Origin: DASTFP01 sp963816855
GTDB taxonomy: Bacteria > Verrucomicrobiota > Verrucomicrobiia > Chthoniobacterales > Terrimicrobiaceae
Direction of reading: 5' to 3'
Assembly (NCBI GenBank): GCA_963816855.1
Contig: CAWFMA010000007.1
Coordinates: forward strand, 186,001-250,000
DNA: 64,000 bases
This document shows, one piece after another, positions 42,781-54,481 of the stretch. The notes under the pieces were generated by a model. The model made no database searches. It saw nothing but the letters and a program-made list of their open reading frames with translations, and was not told the DNA's origin. Made by a program: the position numbers and the translations under genes. Positions within the stretch are counted from its first letter, which is position 1. Every line of letters begins with the position of its first letter.

Positions 42781-43713
42781 TCATAACTGAAGCTCTGCGG
42801 GTTCCTTAGTGTTTTGTTTTTCGTTTGTTTGCCACCTTGTGGCGCTGCTCATGAGTTCCCCCCGAACGCCTGCCGCGGCGAGCGGCGCGGGGTTTGGGGG
42901 CGCGCAGCCCCCATCAAACCGGTTCGTCTTTCTCTCGGCATACTCGTTCGGGGTCCGGTAGCCAAGCGCGCTGTGCGGACGACGCTCATTGTATTCGACA
43001 CGCCAGCTTTCCAGGATCACGCGCGCTTCCTGCAGATTGCCGAAGAGTTCGCGGTTCAGGCATTCATCGCGCAGCTTGTCATGAAAGCTCTCGATATGCC
43101 CGTTTTCCCAAGGGCTCCCCGGCTTGATGTAGAGCGTCTTGATCTCCTGCGCCTTCAGCCAGTCCTGCATGCAGGAGGCGATAAACTCAGGGCCATTGTC
43201 GCTGCGCAGGTGTTCGGGCACTCCATAGCGGGCTATGGCTACTTCCACTACCGTGATGACATCGACGGCCCGGATGGACCACGCAGGATGAATGGCCAAG
43301 CATTGCCGGGTGTCTTCGTCCAGTAAGGTGAGGATGCGAAAACAGCTTCCGTTTTCAGTCTGGTCGGTGACGAAGTCCCAGCTCCAAACTTGCCCTGGCC
43401 GCTCAGCCCGCTGCCGCTCTGCGGTCGAAACCCCTAGCCGCTTCATGCGGCGTTGTTTCTTGCTGACCTTGATTCCTTCCTCTCTCCGAATCCGCGCCAC
43501 TCGTTTCCCGTTGACCTCGAAGCCTTCCCGCCGCATTAGCGCGGTAATGCGGCGATAGCCATAACGAGGATGCTTCTCGCTTAGCTCCAGCACTTCCTTG
43601 CGGATGCGCCGGCTTTCCAGGCTTGATCGCCCGTTGCGGTAGTAACTCGATCTCGAGAGTCCCAGCGCCCGACAGGCCGCCGCAACTTTCCCCAAATTTT
43701 CTTGCACACTCAT
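42781..43713 (-). CDS. IS3-family transposase OrfB (DDE integrase)
   Basis: 310 residues from the ATG at 43711-43713; the frame is open upstream to 43890, as expected for the OrfAB fusion. The HTH_21-like region (HPRYGYRRITALMRREG) is followed by the rve core: WSWDFVTDQTENG (first Asp), HLRSDNGPEFIA (second Asp), and PGSPWENGHIESFHDKLRDE (Glu). All three catalytic residues are there. It has a long C-terminal tail beyond the usual PNEYA end that reads into the left repeat. Confidence 0.9.
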   Translation of the reverse strand: MSVQENLGKVAAACRALGLSRSSYYRNGRSSLESRRIRKEVLELSEKHPRYGYRRITALMRREGFEVNGKRVARIRREEGIKVSKKQRRMKRLGVSTAERQRAERPGQVWSWDFVTDQTENGSCFRILTLLDEDTRQCLAIHPAWSIRAVDVITVVEVAIARYGVPEHLRSDNGPEFIASCMQDWLKAQEIKTLYIKPGSPWENGHIESFHDKLRDECLNRELFGNLQEARVILESWRVEYNERRPHSALGYRTPNEYAERKTNRFDGGCAPPNPAPLAAAGVRGELMSSATRWQTNEKQNTKEPAELQL

Positions 43714-43742
43714 CTTCACCGCCCGCCGTCTTGCAGACGGGC

Positions 43743-44009
43743 TCACCACTTTTTTGCGTTGACCTCCTTGAGAATGTGAATCTGCACCGCCTGGTCGGCC
43801 ACCAGACGCTTGAGCCGCGAGTTCTCTTCTTCCATTGCTCTGAGCCTCTTGGCTTCGCTCACTTCCATGCCTCCAAACTTCCTCTTCCACGCGTGGTAGG
43901 TCGCCGTGCTGATATTATGCGCTGCGCAGATCGCCTTTACCGGACTCCCGGCCTCCGCTTCTCGTAAGATCCCAATTATTTGTTCTTCGCTGAATCGACT
44001 TCTCTTCAT
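43743..44009 (-). CDS. IS3-family transposase OrfA (HTH)
   Basis: 88 residues: an HTH (MKRSRFSEEQIIGILREAEA, then HNISTATYHAWKRKFGG) and a leucine-zipper tail (EEENSRLKRLVADQAVQIH). Close to its end is GCAAAAAAGTGG: A AAA AAG is the slippery site for -1 frameshifting (43749-43755), which would fuse OrfA to OrfB. The gene is intact. Confidence 0.9.
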   Translation of the reverse strand: MKRSRFSEEQIIGILREAEAGSPVKAICAAHNISTATYHAWKRKFGGMEVSEAKRLRAMEEENSRLKRLVADQAVQIHILKEVNAKKW

Positions 44010-44357
44010 GTTCTGCTCCTTCTCTCAAGCAGAACTTCAGTTATGTCACGTCCCCCTTTTGGGGGTCAGGCCAGTTTGCTTAAACGTCTCTTCTGTTTCT
44101 ATTACCTAACGGTCTGAACTTTGCTCTCCTTTTTACCTGATTCTCCAGAAATCACAAGACGCCTCTAACGACCCGTCCGGCTCTTCGACCATTCTGCCAT
44201 TCGCTGATGAGTTTCTGCAGCAGTTCGCGGTCTTCCAACTCCAGCTCGCACGCGGCGAAAAGTCCGAAACTGAATGCATTGTAGAGCGAGTGGTGGATGG
44301 TGCCTGGGGCATACGGCGGGGGACTCGGCCAGTTCGTGTTTCTACGATGCGGATGCG

Positions 44358-44825
44358 TCATCCGAGCCCGGCTGCTCGCGCGATCAGAAACAACCCTGCG
44401 CCGACGGCGACGGCCCCGGTGGCTCGGGCGGTGCGCTCACCGGCCGGTGCGAGACGCTCGACGGTGATGGCTGCCGCCACGACGGCCATCGCGCGAAGGT
44501 CCATGACCCCGATGACCAGGAGGATCACCATCAGACCGGCACAGCAGTGGCCGAGGTGGAGGCCGAGGTGCAGGCCGTGTCGCCAGGCCGTGCCAGCGTC
44601 GGCCGACAGCGTACGGCCGTGCCCGGGGCGCCTCCCGGCAGTAGGCGAGGTGACGCGCCTTCCAGGCGGTAAGCTGGAGGCAACCGGCCATCAGGACGAC
44701 CACACCGACCGCGATCGGTACGGCGCGCGCCAACTCTGGCTGCCGCATCTCGACCGCCGCCAGCGCGACACCCAGCGGAAAAGCGGCCAATCCGAACACG
44801 GTCCAGACGAAGGAGCAAGGACGAT
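44358..44825 (-). pseudogene. DUF2182 membrane-protein gene, truncated and frameshifted
   Basis: Read on the minus strand in two frames: first SFVWTVFGLAAFPLGVALAA and the conserved QLTAWKARHLAYCREAP, then after a frame change at about 44630-44640 (a GCCCCGGG run) SADAGTAWRHGLHLG, GHCCAGLMVILLVIGVMDLR and ITVERLAPAG. These are DUF2182 metal-binding membrane-protein motifs (CCxGLM). The start with the MMLP-type helix is missing because the opposite-strand VIT1 fragment begins there. A single indel at the run could be a base-calling error, but the missing 5' end is not. Confidence 0.65.
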
Positions 44826-45072
44826 TGGGCGGGGCGCCCTCGGCGTTTTTCTCCTGGTGGTCCTGTCCACCTTCCCGGTGGCGGTTCCGTTCATTTTCAT
44901 GCACAACGTAGCGGCCGCCCAGGGCGTCTCCAACTTCATCGCCAACGTGATGTTGTTTTTGACGGGCTACCGCCTTGGACGCGCGATCTCGCCTCACCCG
45001 GTGTGGGTAGGAATTGCGATGCTGATTCTCGGTGTGCTGCTCGTGGCCCTCAACGAGATGCTAGGAGGATGA
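44824..45072 (+). pseudogene. C-terminal fragment of a VIT1/CCC1-type transporter
   Basis: About 82 residues: GALGVFLLVVLSTFPVAVPF, then NVMLFLTGYRLGRAI and LILGVLLVALNEMLGG. This matches the last three membrane helices of bacterial VIT1/CCC1-family iron/manganese transporters. The N-terminal half is absent; upstream in this frame is the antisense of the DUF2182 fragment. Confidence 0.6.
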
Positions 45073-45077
45073 AACCA

Positions 45078-45482
45078 ATGCGATTTGACCCCGATTGCCC
45101 TTGGCGTCACGGGTGCCGACCGCACGATGTCGCCTACCGCGTGTCCCAATCCATCATCGCGAACGCAGCGCCGAGATCGCCTGGCGCGAAAGGTCGAACG
45201 GTTTTTCGCCGACCGCGCGTCTGCAGCGCGGCGATTATTCCGGGTCTGGATGCGACTCAGAAGCAGGTGATCGCCGTTTTGAAAACGACTCCCGAATACT
45301 GGCATTCGAGCGTTGATCCCTGCAGTCCGCTGAAGGACTATGTTTCCGTCGCGACCCGCTATGCCGTGGGCAAAGCTCTGCGCAAGCAGTCACGCCGAAT
45401 GGAATCCGCCGAAACAGCGTCCTCCAGCGTTGCAGAAATGAATGGACAAACCGAATCAACGGCTGCAAGGACACAATCATAA
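45078..45482 (+). CDS. hypothetical protein of uncertain reality
   Basis: 134 codons from the ATG at 45078, which has AGGAGG nine bases upstream. I recognise no family. The second half (TTPEYWHSSVDPCSPLKDYV, then YAVGKALRKQSRR) looks protein-like; the first half is rich in Arg/Pro/Cys and could be out of frame. Neighbours on both sides are gene fragments, so this may be another one. Confidence 0.3.
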   Translation: MRFDPDCPWRHGCRPHDVAYRVSQSIIANAAPRSPGAKGRTVFRRPRVCSAAIIPGLDATQKQVIAVLKTTPEYWHSSVDPCSPLKDYVSVATRYAVGKALRKQSRRMESAETASSSVAEMNGQTESTAARTQS

Positions 45483-45751
45483 AACCGACCACCACACCTT
45501 CCTCCACGTACTGCACTAAAGGGCAATACACGGATTCCTCCCGGTCCGCTCTATTGTCGCTTCCGAATTCACGGTACGAATTCAATCCAGATGCGGAGAA
45601 CAGATTTAGCGGTCGTAAACGATGATAAAATTTTGCCCGCGCGCTCGGGCGGTCGATAACTAAGGACAGCGATGCCAAGATGTAAACCTACGGCGCACGT
45701 GCGCCGAGGGGAATCGATAAAGAAAACCACAAACACAAAAAGCAGAGAACA

Positions 45752-46003
45752 ATGACAAAGATGGATTATGACTTTGACAACCGTCCCATAACAATCGTTG
45801 GAGCAGGCACGCTCGGTCGCCGCATTGCCCTAATGTTAAGTACTCGTGGCGGCGAGGTGCGCATCTTCGACAAGGATCAGAAATCCAGAGATGAAGGCGT
45901 CAAGTATGTAGCTGATATGCTCCCTCAGATTCTCAGTAAGGTGCCTGGCATGACGCCAGTGAAAGTGGTTGCGACAGACGACCTGGCGAAAAGCTGTTGC
46001 TGA
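45752..46003 (+). pseudogene. N-terminal fragment of a 3-hydroxyacyl-CoA dehydrogenase
   Basis: 83 residues: the NAD-binding start RPITIVGAGTLGRRIALMLS and VRIFDKDQKSRDEG match the Rossmann domain of the HCDH family, which is normally about 280-320 residues. The frame stops after VVATDDLAKSCC, with no catalytic histidine or C-terminal domain. The next gene starts 13 bases later, so the rest was lost by deletion. Confidence 0.65.
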
Positions 46004-46015
46004 CGCCTATAAGCT

Positions 46016-47377
46016 ATGAAAAACACCGCGACAACGAAGAAACGGATTCTGATTCTCGGCGGCGGTTTTGGCGGCGCCTACGCCGCGCTGCATCTGGAAA
46101 AGCGGCTGGGCCGCGACCCGAACATCGAGATTGCTTTAATCGCCAAAGAGAACTTCGTGCTGTTCACGCCCATGCTCCACGAGGTGACCGGGAGCGACGT
46201 GGCCGTCACCGACATCGTGCAGCCGCTGCGAAAGATGCTGCGTCACACCCGTGTGGCCATTGCCAGCATCGAGGCGATCGATCTGGTTAAGAAGCAGGTG
46301 CGCATAACGCACGCCGACTTGCCAGACCCAGTCGATGTGAGCTACGACCAGCTCGTGCTGGCGCTTGGCGCGGTGACAAACTTCTTCAACACGCCCGGCC
46401 TCGCCGAGCACGCCCTGACGATGAAAACGCTGGGCGACGCCATCCTCGTACGCAACCGGGTCATTGACGCACTCGAATTGGCGGACAATCAGACGGACGA
46501 AACCCGGCGCCAGACGACCTTAACGGCGGTGGTGGCGGGCGGCGGTTTCGCCGGCATTGAAACCGCCGGCGCCGTGAACGATTTCCTGCGCGAAGGGATG
46601 AAATTCTACCATCGCCTCAAAGAGGAGATGGTCCGAGTCGTCGTGGTGCACCCCGGCGACCACATTCTCCCGGAGTTGGGGATAAGCCTCGGTCACTACG
46701 CCCAGAAAAAGCTCCGCGCGCGCGGGGTGGACATCCGGCTGAAGACGAAGGTCGCCGGTTACGACGGCCACGAGGTGACGCTCGACAACGGCACGAAAAT
46801 CGCCACGCGCATGTTGATCTGGACCGCGGGCACCATGCCGGCGCCGGTGCTGGCGAGTCTGCCCTGCGCGTTGCAGCGGGGCCGCGTCGTGGCGGACGAA
46901 TGTATGCAAGTGCCGAACTTTCCCGGCGTTTGGGCGCTTGGCGACTGCGCGCTCGTGCCGGACGCGTTGAAACCGGGCAAATTTTGTCCGCCGACCGCGC
47001 AGCACGCCATCCGGCAGGCGGCGACGCTCGCGAAGAACATCGTCGCGACGATGCGCGGCCAGCCGCCGCAGCCGTTCAAGTTCAAGATGCTCGGCATGTT
47101 GGCGGCCATTGGACGGCGCACCGGGGTGGCGGAAATGCTCGGCATGAAGTTCTCCGGAATTATCGCCTGGTGGCTCTGGCGCTGCATTTACCTGAGCAAA
47201 CTTCCGGGTTTCGCGAAGAAAGTTCGCGTCGCGCTCGACTGGATCCTTGACCTTGTTTTCTCCAAGGACCTCGTCCAATTGCCTACGTTCCGGTCGCCGA
47301 CGATATCCGAGGCGGAAGAGACTTCCTCCCCGACAAGCGGGACCAAACCTGCGGTCACAGCCGCGCCCAAATCCTGA
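46016..47377 (+). CDS. ndh: type II NADH dehydrogenase (NDH-2)
   Basis: 453 residues. The FAD site is ILILGGGFGGAYAALHLEKR and the NADH site is AVVAGGGFAGIETAGAVNDF. The later LIWTAGTMPAPVLASLP and WALGDCALVPD segments are typical of the family. The C-terminal about 80 residues include an amphipathic anchor region (GIIAWWLWRCIYLSKLPGFA). It passes electrons from NADH to quinone without pumping protons. The final about 30 residues are rich in Ser/Thr/Pro. Confidence 0.9.
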   Translation: MKNTATTKKRILILGGGFGGAYAALHLEKRLGRDPNIEIALIAKENFVLFTPMLHEVTGSDVAVTDIVQPLRKMLRHTRVAIASIEAIDLVKKQVRITHADLPDPVDVSYDQLVLALGAVTNFFNTPGLAEHALTMKTLGDAILVRNRVIDALELADNQTDETRRQTTLTAVVAGGGFAGIETAGAVNDFLREGMKFYHRLKEEMVRVVVVHPGDHILPELGISLGHYAQKKLRARGVDIRLKTKVAGYDGHEVTLDNGTKIATRMLIWTAGTMPAPVLASLPCALQRGRVVADECMQVPNFPGVWALGDCALVPDALKPGKFCPPTAQHAIRQAATLAKNIVATMRGQPPQPFKFKMLGMLAAIGRRTGVAEMLGMKFSGIIAWWLWRCIYLSKLPGFAKKVRVALDWILDLVFSKDLVQLPTFRSPTISEAEETSSPTSGTKPAVTAAPKS

Positions 47378-47393
47378 ACTAGACAAACGCCAC

Positions 47394-50176
<2,783 letters not shown>

Positions 50177-50180
<4 letters not shown>

Positions 50181-50443
50181 GCGAAAAACATCCAACGATC
50201 TACCTGGGCCGACACGGCGAGACCGCTTGGAGCCTCTCGGGCCAGGACACGGGATTGACCAATTTGCCGCTGACGGAACGCGGTGAACGCAACGCCCAAC
50301 GGCTTGGGGAACGGCCGCGCGAATTCATCGATGCCATGGGTCGAATGGAGAATACGAGGGTCGCCGCACAGCTCCGTCTCCCAGAGACGCCCTGCGCCGT
50401 CGTGCGATACGCAGTTACCGCATCCCAGATGCTAGCAGTGTAA
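50177..50443 (+). pseudogene. truncated histidine phosphatase (phosphoglycerate mutase-like)
   Basis: Starts with GTG overlapping the glucosidase stop. It has YLGRHGETAWSLSGQDTGLT and NLPLTERGERNAQRLGERPR, the RHG catalytic start of a histidine phosphatase (normally about 190-200 residues). After residue about 50 the sequence no longer fits and the frame ends at 88 codons. The second catalytic histidine is lost. A fused or replaced 3' end is likely. Confidence 0.65.
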
Positions 50444-50537
50444 TCATCGGAGGCCGCCACGTTCATCCGTCTTTGGACACTGCCGGTCGGCGGCCGTGGA
50501 GATGACCGAACCAACCAAACATCGAAAGACCTCATTC

Positions 50538-52175
50538 ATGAAAACAAGCCCCGCCTTCGCGCTCGCCGCCGCGCTCAGCCTGGCCGGCTGCGCACAATAC
50601 GCCACAGTCTCGCAAAAGAAGCCGCAATTTCGCCCCGTGCGTGCCGCAGTCGGCGCGCTGGTCTCGACCGAGCGGAGGATCGTCAACGCGCTACGGCAGG
50701 AGAATCGCGAGCCGCTCGTGGCAATGGGCGAATACCTGGCGGCAGCGGAGGCAGCGATGCAACAACTCGCCCGTGACCCCGCGGACATCAACGCGCGCAA
50801 TGATTACAATTTTGCGGTCGCCCGCGTCGTCGGCACCATCAAGCAGGCAAAGCTCGATCCGTGGACGCATCCGCTGCGGGTGCCGGCGCAGGGCGGAGAC
50901 TACGTCCTCACGCGCAAGCCCGATCCCCGCAAGCTTTGGAACCCGGCGCTCTACGATTTCACGCCGGCGGATCAGTTCGACATCCACGGCACTTACGTCC
51001 GCGAGCATACGCGCAAGGAGGGCCTCGGCGCGCCGATTGTCGCCATCGGACGCGAAATAAACCCCGACGCGAAGACGAACTTCTCGCTGCCGCGCATTTA
51101 CTACGGCGTCACCGCGATCATCCGTTTCGACGGCCGGCACGCCATTTTCGACTTCGAGGATCCGCTCGCGACCGAGACCGTGCATTTAGACGGACGGACC
51201 TTCCCCCTTGCCGCGGATTATACCGTGCCGATCGCAGTTATGCTCGCGAGCGCGAACCCGAAAAAGTTGGAACTCACGCGCCTGCTGCGCCCGGAAAAAT
51301 ACGCCGAGACGGCGCGCATCGTGCGGCTTCAGCCTTACGATCCGGACAAGACGGTCGTGCTCGTCATTCACGGCCTAATGGATACTGCCGCGACGTGGAC
51401 ACCGATGCTCAATTATCTGCGCGGCGACGAGGAGATCCGCCGCAACTACCAGTTCTGGTTTTACAGCTATCCAAGCGGATACCCGTATCCCTATTCCGCC
51501 TCGATCCTGCGGCGCGACCTCGATGCCATCGAAAAGAAGTATCCGATGCACAAGCCGATGGTTGTCATCGGCCACAGCATGGGCGGGTGCATCAGCCGGC
51601 TGCTGATTACAGATACCGGCGACAAGCTCTGGTTGGAAATATTCGGCAAGCCGCCCGCGCAGACACAGCTCTCGGCGCGATCGCGCGAGCTGTTCACCGA
51701 CGCGCTCATTTTCCGGCATCGCAACGAAATCGGCCGCGTGATTTTCATCTCCGCGCCGCTCCGCGGCAGCGAGTTCGCGAGCGGCTGGCCGGGCCGCATC
51801 GGCTCGATGCTCGTGAGAGCGCCCGCCAACCTCCTCAGTGCGGGCGCCGACGCGCTGAAGGTGGAGACCTATCAAGGTGACGACCTGCGCCTCAAACGCA
51901 TTCCGAACAGCGTCGATACGCTTGCGCCGAACAATCGCTTTGTGAAAGCGATCAACACGATCCCGATCACGCCGGGCATTCCTTATCACACGATCTGCGG
52001 CGACCGCGGGCGCGGCGACGCGCCGAAGTCGAGCGACGGGGTCGTGCCGTATTGGAGCTCGCACCTCGACGGTGCGCAGAGCGAACTGGTCGTGCCGTCG
52101 AGCCACAGCGCGCACCAAAATCCGCAGGCCATCGCCGAGGTGAAGCGCATCCTCAAATTAAACGTTCAGCGATGA
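50538..52175 (+). CDS. alpha/beta-hydrolase lipoprotein (esterase/lipase-like)
   Basis: 545 residues from the ATG at 50538 (MKTSPAFALAAALSLAGCAQ), with lipobox LAGC and Cys18 as the lipid site. The hydrolase domain has VVLVIHGLMDTAATWTPML (oxyanion region), the nucleophile elbow VVIGHSMGGCISRL and a late histidine in PSSHSAHQNPQAIAEVK. It should sit on a membrane facing the periplasm and cleave an ester; substrate unknown. The stop overlaps the channel gene start. Part of its end occurs again at 54260-54481. Confidence 0.85.
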   Translation: MKTSPAFALAAALSLAGCAQYATVSQKKPQFRPVRAAVGALVSTERRIVNALRQENREPLVAMGEYLAAAEAAMQQLARDPADINARNDYNFAVARVVGTIKQAKLDPWTHPLRVPAQGGDYVLTRKPDPRKLWNPALYDFTPADQFDIHGTYVREHTRKEGLGAPIVAIGREINPDAKTNFSLPRIYYGVTAIIRFDGRHAIFDFEDPLATETVHLDGRTFPLAADYTVPIAVMLASANPKKLELTRLLRPEKYAETARIVRLQPYDPDKTVVLVIHGLMDTAATWTPMLNYLRGDEEIRRNYQFWFYSYPSGYPYPYSASILRRDLDAIEKKYPMHKPMVVIGHSMGGCISRLLITDTGDKLWLEIFGKPPAQTQLSARSRELFTDALIFRHRNEIGRVIFISAPLRGSEFASGWPGRIGSMLVRAPANLLSAGADALKVETYQGDDLRLKRIPNSVDTLAPNNRFVKAINTIPITPGIPYHTICGDRGRGDAPKSSDGVVPYWSSHLDGAQSELVVPSSHSAHQNPQAIAEVKRILKLNVQR

Positions 52176-54106
52176 AACAAACGTTGCGAGGTGGGCCTTG
52201 GTGGGTGTGTGCTCAATTGCTGACGACCGCATGGGTCATTCTCTTTGCAGCTTTGACCGCGCGCGGCCAGGACCCGGCGCATCCTCTCAAGCCGGCCGAC
52301 CGATCGAGTCCCCGCGCCACGTTGATGACGTTCCTCGAATCCACGGACGCCGCCGCCGCGTATATGGGCCGGGATTTCCTTCCGTCTCCCTCGCGCGCGA
52401 AAAACAACCATCTGATGTCGTTGTGCGAACCAGCCGTGCAATGTCTGGACTTGAGCGAGGTGGCCCCCGCAGTTCGCTTCAAGACGGGTTTATCGGCGCT
52501 GACACGCTTGTATGAAACCTTGAGCCGGATTGAGCTTCCGCCGTTGAACGAAATCCCCGATGCGGATCAGATGGCCCGACTTACCGGTGCCAATTCCGCG
52601 CGCTGGGTGATCCCGAATACGCAAATCGCCCTGGTTCGTGCGGAGAGCGGGCCGAATAAGGGGGAGTTTTTGTTCAGCCCGGAAACCGTGGCCAAAGCAG
52701 ACGACTTTTACCAACGAGTGCGCGGATTGGCTTATACCCGTGCGGTCCCGCTTGAGAACGTGCACGAAATTCTGGCCGAAAACGGGGGTTGGATGATTCA
52801 CTCCTCTTGGGTTAAAGCAATGCCAGAGTGGCTTCGGAGCCAGGTTGCCGGCCAGGCAGGCTGGAAGTGGATCGCATTTGGGCTGATCCTTGTTTTTTTC
52901 GCGCTGTTTCTGCGTTCTGCATTCCTTCTGTCGCGCCGGGGCAACAGCGACCACCCATTCCAGCAAGCATTGGCGCAGGTCGCACTGCCTGCGTACATTC
53001 TCCTGGCAGCCCCGGTTGTCGCCTACCTGACACTCATTCAGCTCGATCTACGCGGCAGCGTAGCCACCAACATCGAGTCCGCGGTGACGATGGCTCAATA
53101 CCTCGCCGGCGCATGGATCTCATGGCGCTTCGCCCCAGTGATCGCCGAGGCGGTCATCGCTTCGCCGCACATCGCGCCTAAGGGCATTGATGCGCATCTC
53201 ATCCGCGCTTTTACACGCTTGCTGGGAATGATCGTCGCGGCGGCATTGCTGGCCTCGGGTGCCGACCGGTTGGGATTGCCAGTGTATGGAATCATCGCCG
53301 GGTTGGGCGTTGGTGGGTTGGCCATCGCCCTGGCCGCGCAGCCGACCATCGAGAACCTGATCGGCGGTATGAGTCTGTTTGCGGACAAGTCCATTCGGGT
53401 CGGTGATTTCTGCAAATGCGGGACCGATGAGGGCACGGTCGAAGCCATCGGCATCCGTTCGACGCGGATTCGGGGCATCGACCGCACAGTAACAACTATT
53501 CCCAACGCGGTGATCTCGAAATTGTCAGTTGTCAACTTCGGCCGGCGCGATCAGACGCCGATCCATGCCGCCATCGGCGTTCGCTACGAGACCAGCCCGG
53601 AGCAACTCCGCTACCTGCTCCTCAAGATCCGTGAAATGCTCATTGGTCATCCGCGCATCAACCCCGACTCGGCGCGCGCGCGGTTTATCGGTTTCGGGAA
53701 CTGCTCGCTGGACATCGAGGTATTCGCCTACGTGGAGACGCGGGACCGGGCGGAGTTTCTCGGCATCCGGGAAGACGTTTTGCTGCGGATCATGGAAATC
53801 GTGGAGGATAGTGGCACCGGTTTCGCCTTTCCTTCGCAGACCCTTTATTTCGGTCGCGACGACGGATTGGACACCGACCGGACCAAAGTTGCCGAAGCCC
53901 AGGTGCGTCAATGGCGGGATGAAGGCCGTTTGCTATTCCCGAATTTCTCGCCGGAGCAGATAGAGCAGATTCGCAGATCCATTATCTATGCGCCGCCGGA
54001 TTCCACGGAGGACGTAGCCGCTGGACCAAGCAGGGAAGCCCGATCGCCGAAGAGTCCGCCCTCCGAGAAAGGCCCCGAAGATGAGGGCAGGGTAAACCAA
54101 TCCTGA
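52172..54106 (+). CDS. MscS-family mechanosensitive channel
   Basis: 644 residues from the ATG at 52172, which overlaps the hydrolase TGA. A signal peptide (LTTAWVILFAALTARG) is followed by a periplasmic domain of about 200 residues and several membrane helices. The pore helix and beta domain are recognisable: GLGVGGLAIALAAQPTIENL and VGDFCKCGTDEGTVEAIGIR, then RTVTTIPNAVISK. It opens under membrane tension. The last about 50 residues are an acidic/proline tail. Confidence 0.9.
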   Translation: MKQTLRGGPWWVCAQLLTTAWVILFAALTARGQDPAHPLKPADRSSPRATLMTFLESTDAAAAYMGRDFLPSPSRAKNNHLMSLCEPAVQCLDLSEVAPAVRFKTGLSALTRLYETLSRIELPPLNEIPDADQMARLTGANSARWVIPNTQIALVRAESGPNKGEFLFSPETVAKADDFYQRVRGLAYTRAVPLENVHEILAENGGWMIHSSWVKAMPEWLRSQVAGQAGWKWIAFGLILVFFALFLRSAFLLSRRGNSDHPFQQALAQVALPAYILLAAPVVAYLTLIQLDLRGSVATNIESAVTMAQYLAGAWISWRFAPVIAEAVIASPHIAPKGIDAHLIRAFTRLLGMIVAAALLASGADRLGLPVYGIIAGLGVGGLAIALAAQPTIENLIGGMSLFADKSIRVGDFCKCGTDEGTVEAIGIRSTRIRGIDRTVTTIPNAVISKLSVVNFGRRDQTPIHAAIGVRYETSPEQLRYLLLKIREMLIGHPRINPDSARARFIGFGNCSLDIEVFAYVETRDRAEFLGIREDVLLRIMEIVEDSGTGFAFPSQTLYFGRDDGLDTDRTKVAEAQVRQWRDEGRLLFPNFSPEQIEQIRRSIIYAPPDSTEDVAAGPSREARSPKSPPSEKGPEDEGRVNQS

Positions 54107-54259
54107 CCCAAGACAATTGACAGGAGAGAACCATTGAAACCCACAAGCAGGCATCGCCCGGAAGAACGGTCATTTCGTGAACAAGCAACGTTCCACCTCA
54201 CATCGATTAATCTCGCCCAAAACGCAAATATTCGGCCCACCATTGGACCTAAGAAGTAG

Positions 54260-54481
54260 CAGCCCGGCATCCCATACCACGTCATCAGCGGCGACCGTGG
54301 GAAGGCGGGGAATAGGGACCACACCAGGCCCGTGTGTTCCGACGGCATCGTGCCCTATTGGAGCAGTCACCTCGACGGCGCGCAGAGCGAGCTTGTCGTG
54401 GCGTCGAGCCACGGCGCCCACCAGAATCCGCAGGCCATCACCGAGGTGAAAGGCATCCTTAAATTACACGCTCAGCGATGA
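54260..54481 (+). pseudogene. duplicated 3' tail of the lipoprotein hydrolase gene
   Basis: In one frame, after a TAG at 54257, the sequence reads PGIPYHVISGDRGK, then DGIVPYWSSHLDGAQSELVV and SSHGAHQNPQAITEVKGILK, and TGA. This matches the last 70 residues of the hydrolase at 50538-52175 closely, with a small replaced part. The tail is followed, as in the first copy, by an ATG overlapping the TGA and a protein starting MKRALRGGAW (first copy MKQTLRGGPW). It is the remnant of a tandem copy. Confidence 0.75.

Larger units (their letters stand above)
42760..44068 (-). mobile_element. complete IS3-family insertion sequence
   Basis: About 1309 bases with inverted ends. The left end begins TGACCCGGCGGGTGAGACAC and the right end, read inward, TGACCCCCAAAAGGGGGACG; both continue into ATAACTGAAG and a TTCTGC or CTCTGC. 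Inside are orfA and orfB on the minus strand with an A6G slippery site. No target duplication of 3-4 bases is visible, so the insertion may be old or the ends recombined. Confidence 0.8.

Noticed and set aside
44152..44361. 69-codon minus-strand frame after the IS3 element
   Set aside because: The part ELELEDRELLQKLISEW looks protein-like, but there is no family match, and it is in a region of fragments; too weak to list.
44290..44820. First two thirds of a 260-codon plus-strand frame
   Set aside because: Only its end (VIT1-like, from about 44824) is protein-like; the rest is antisense of the DUF2182 relic.
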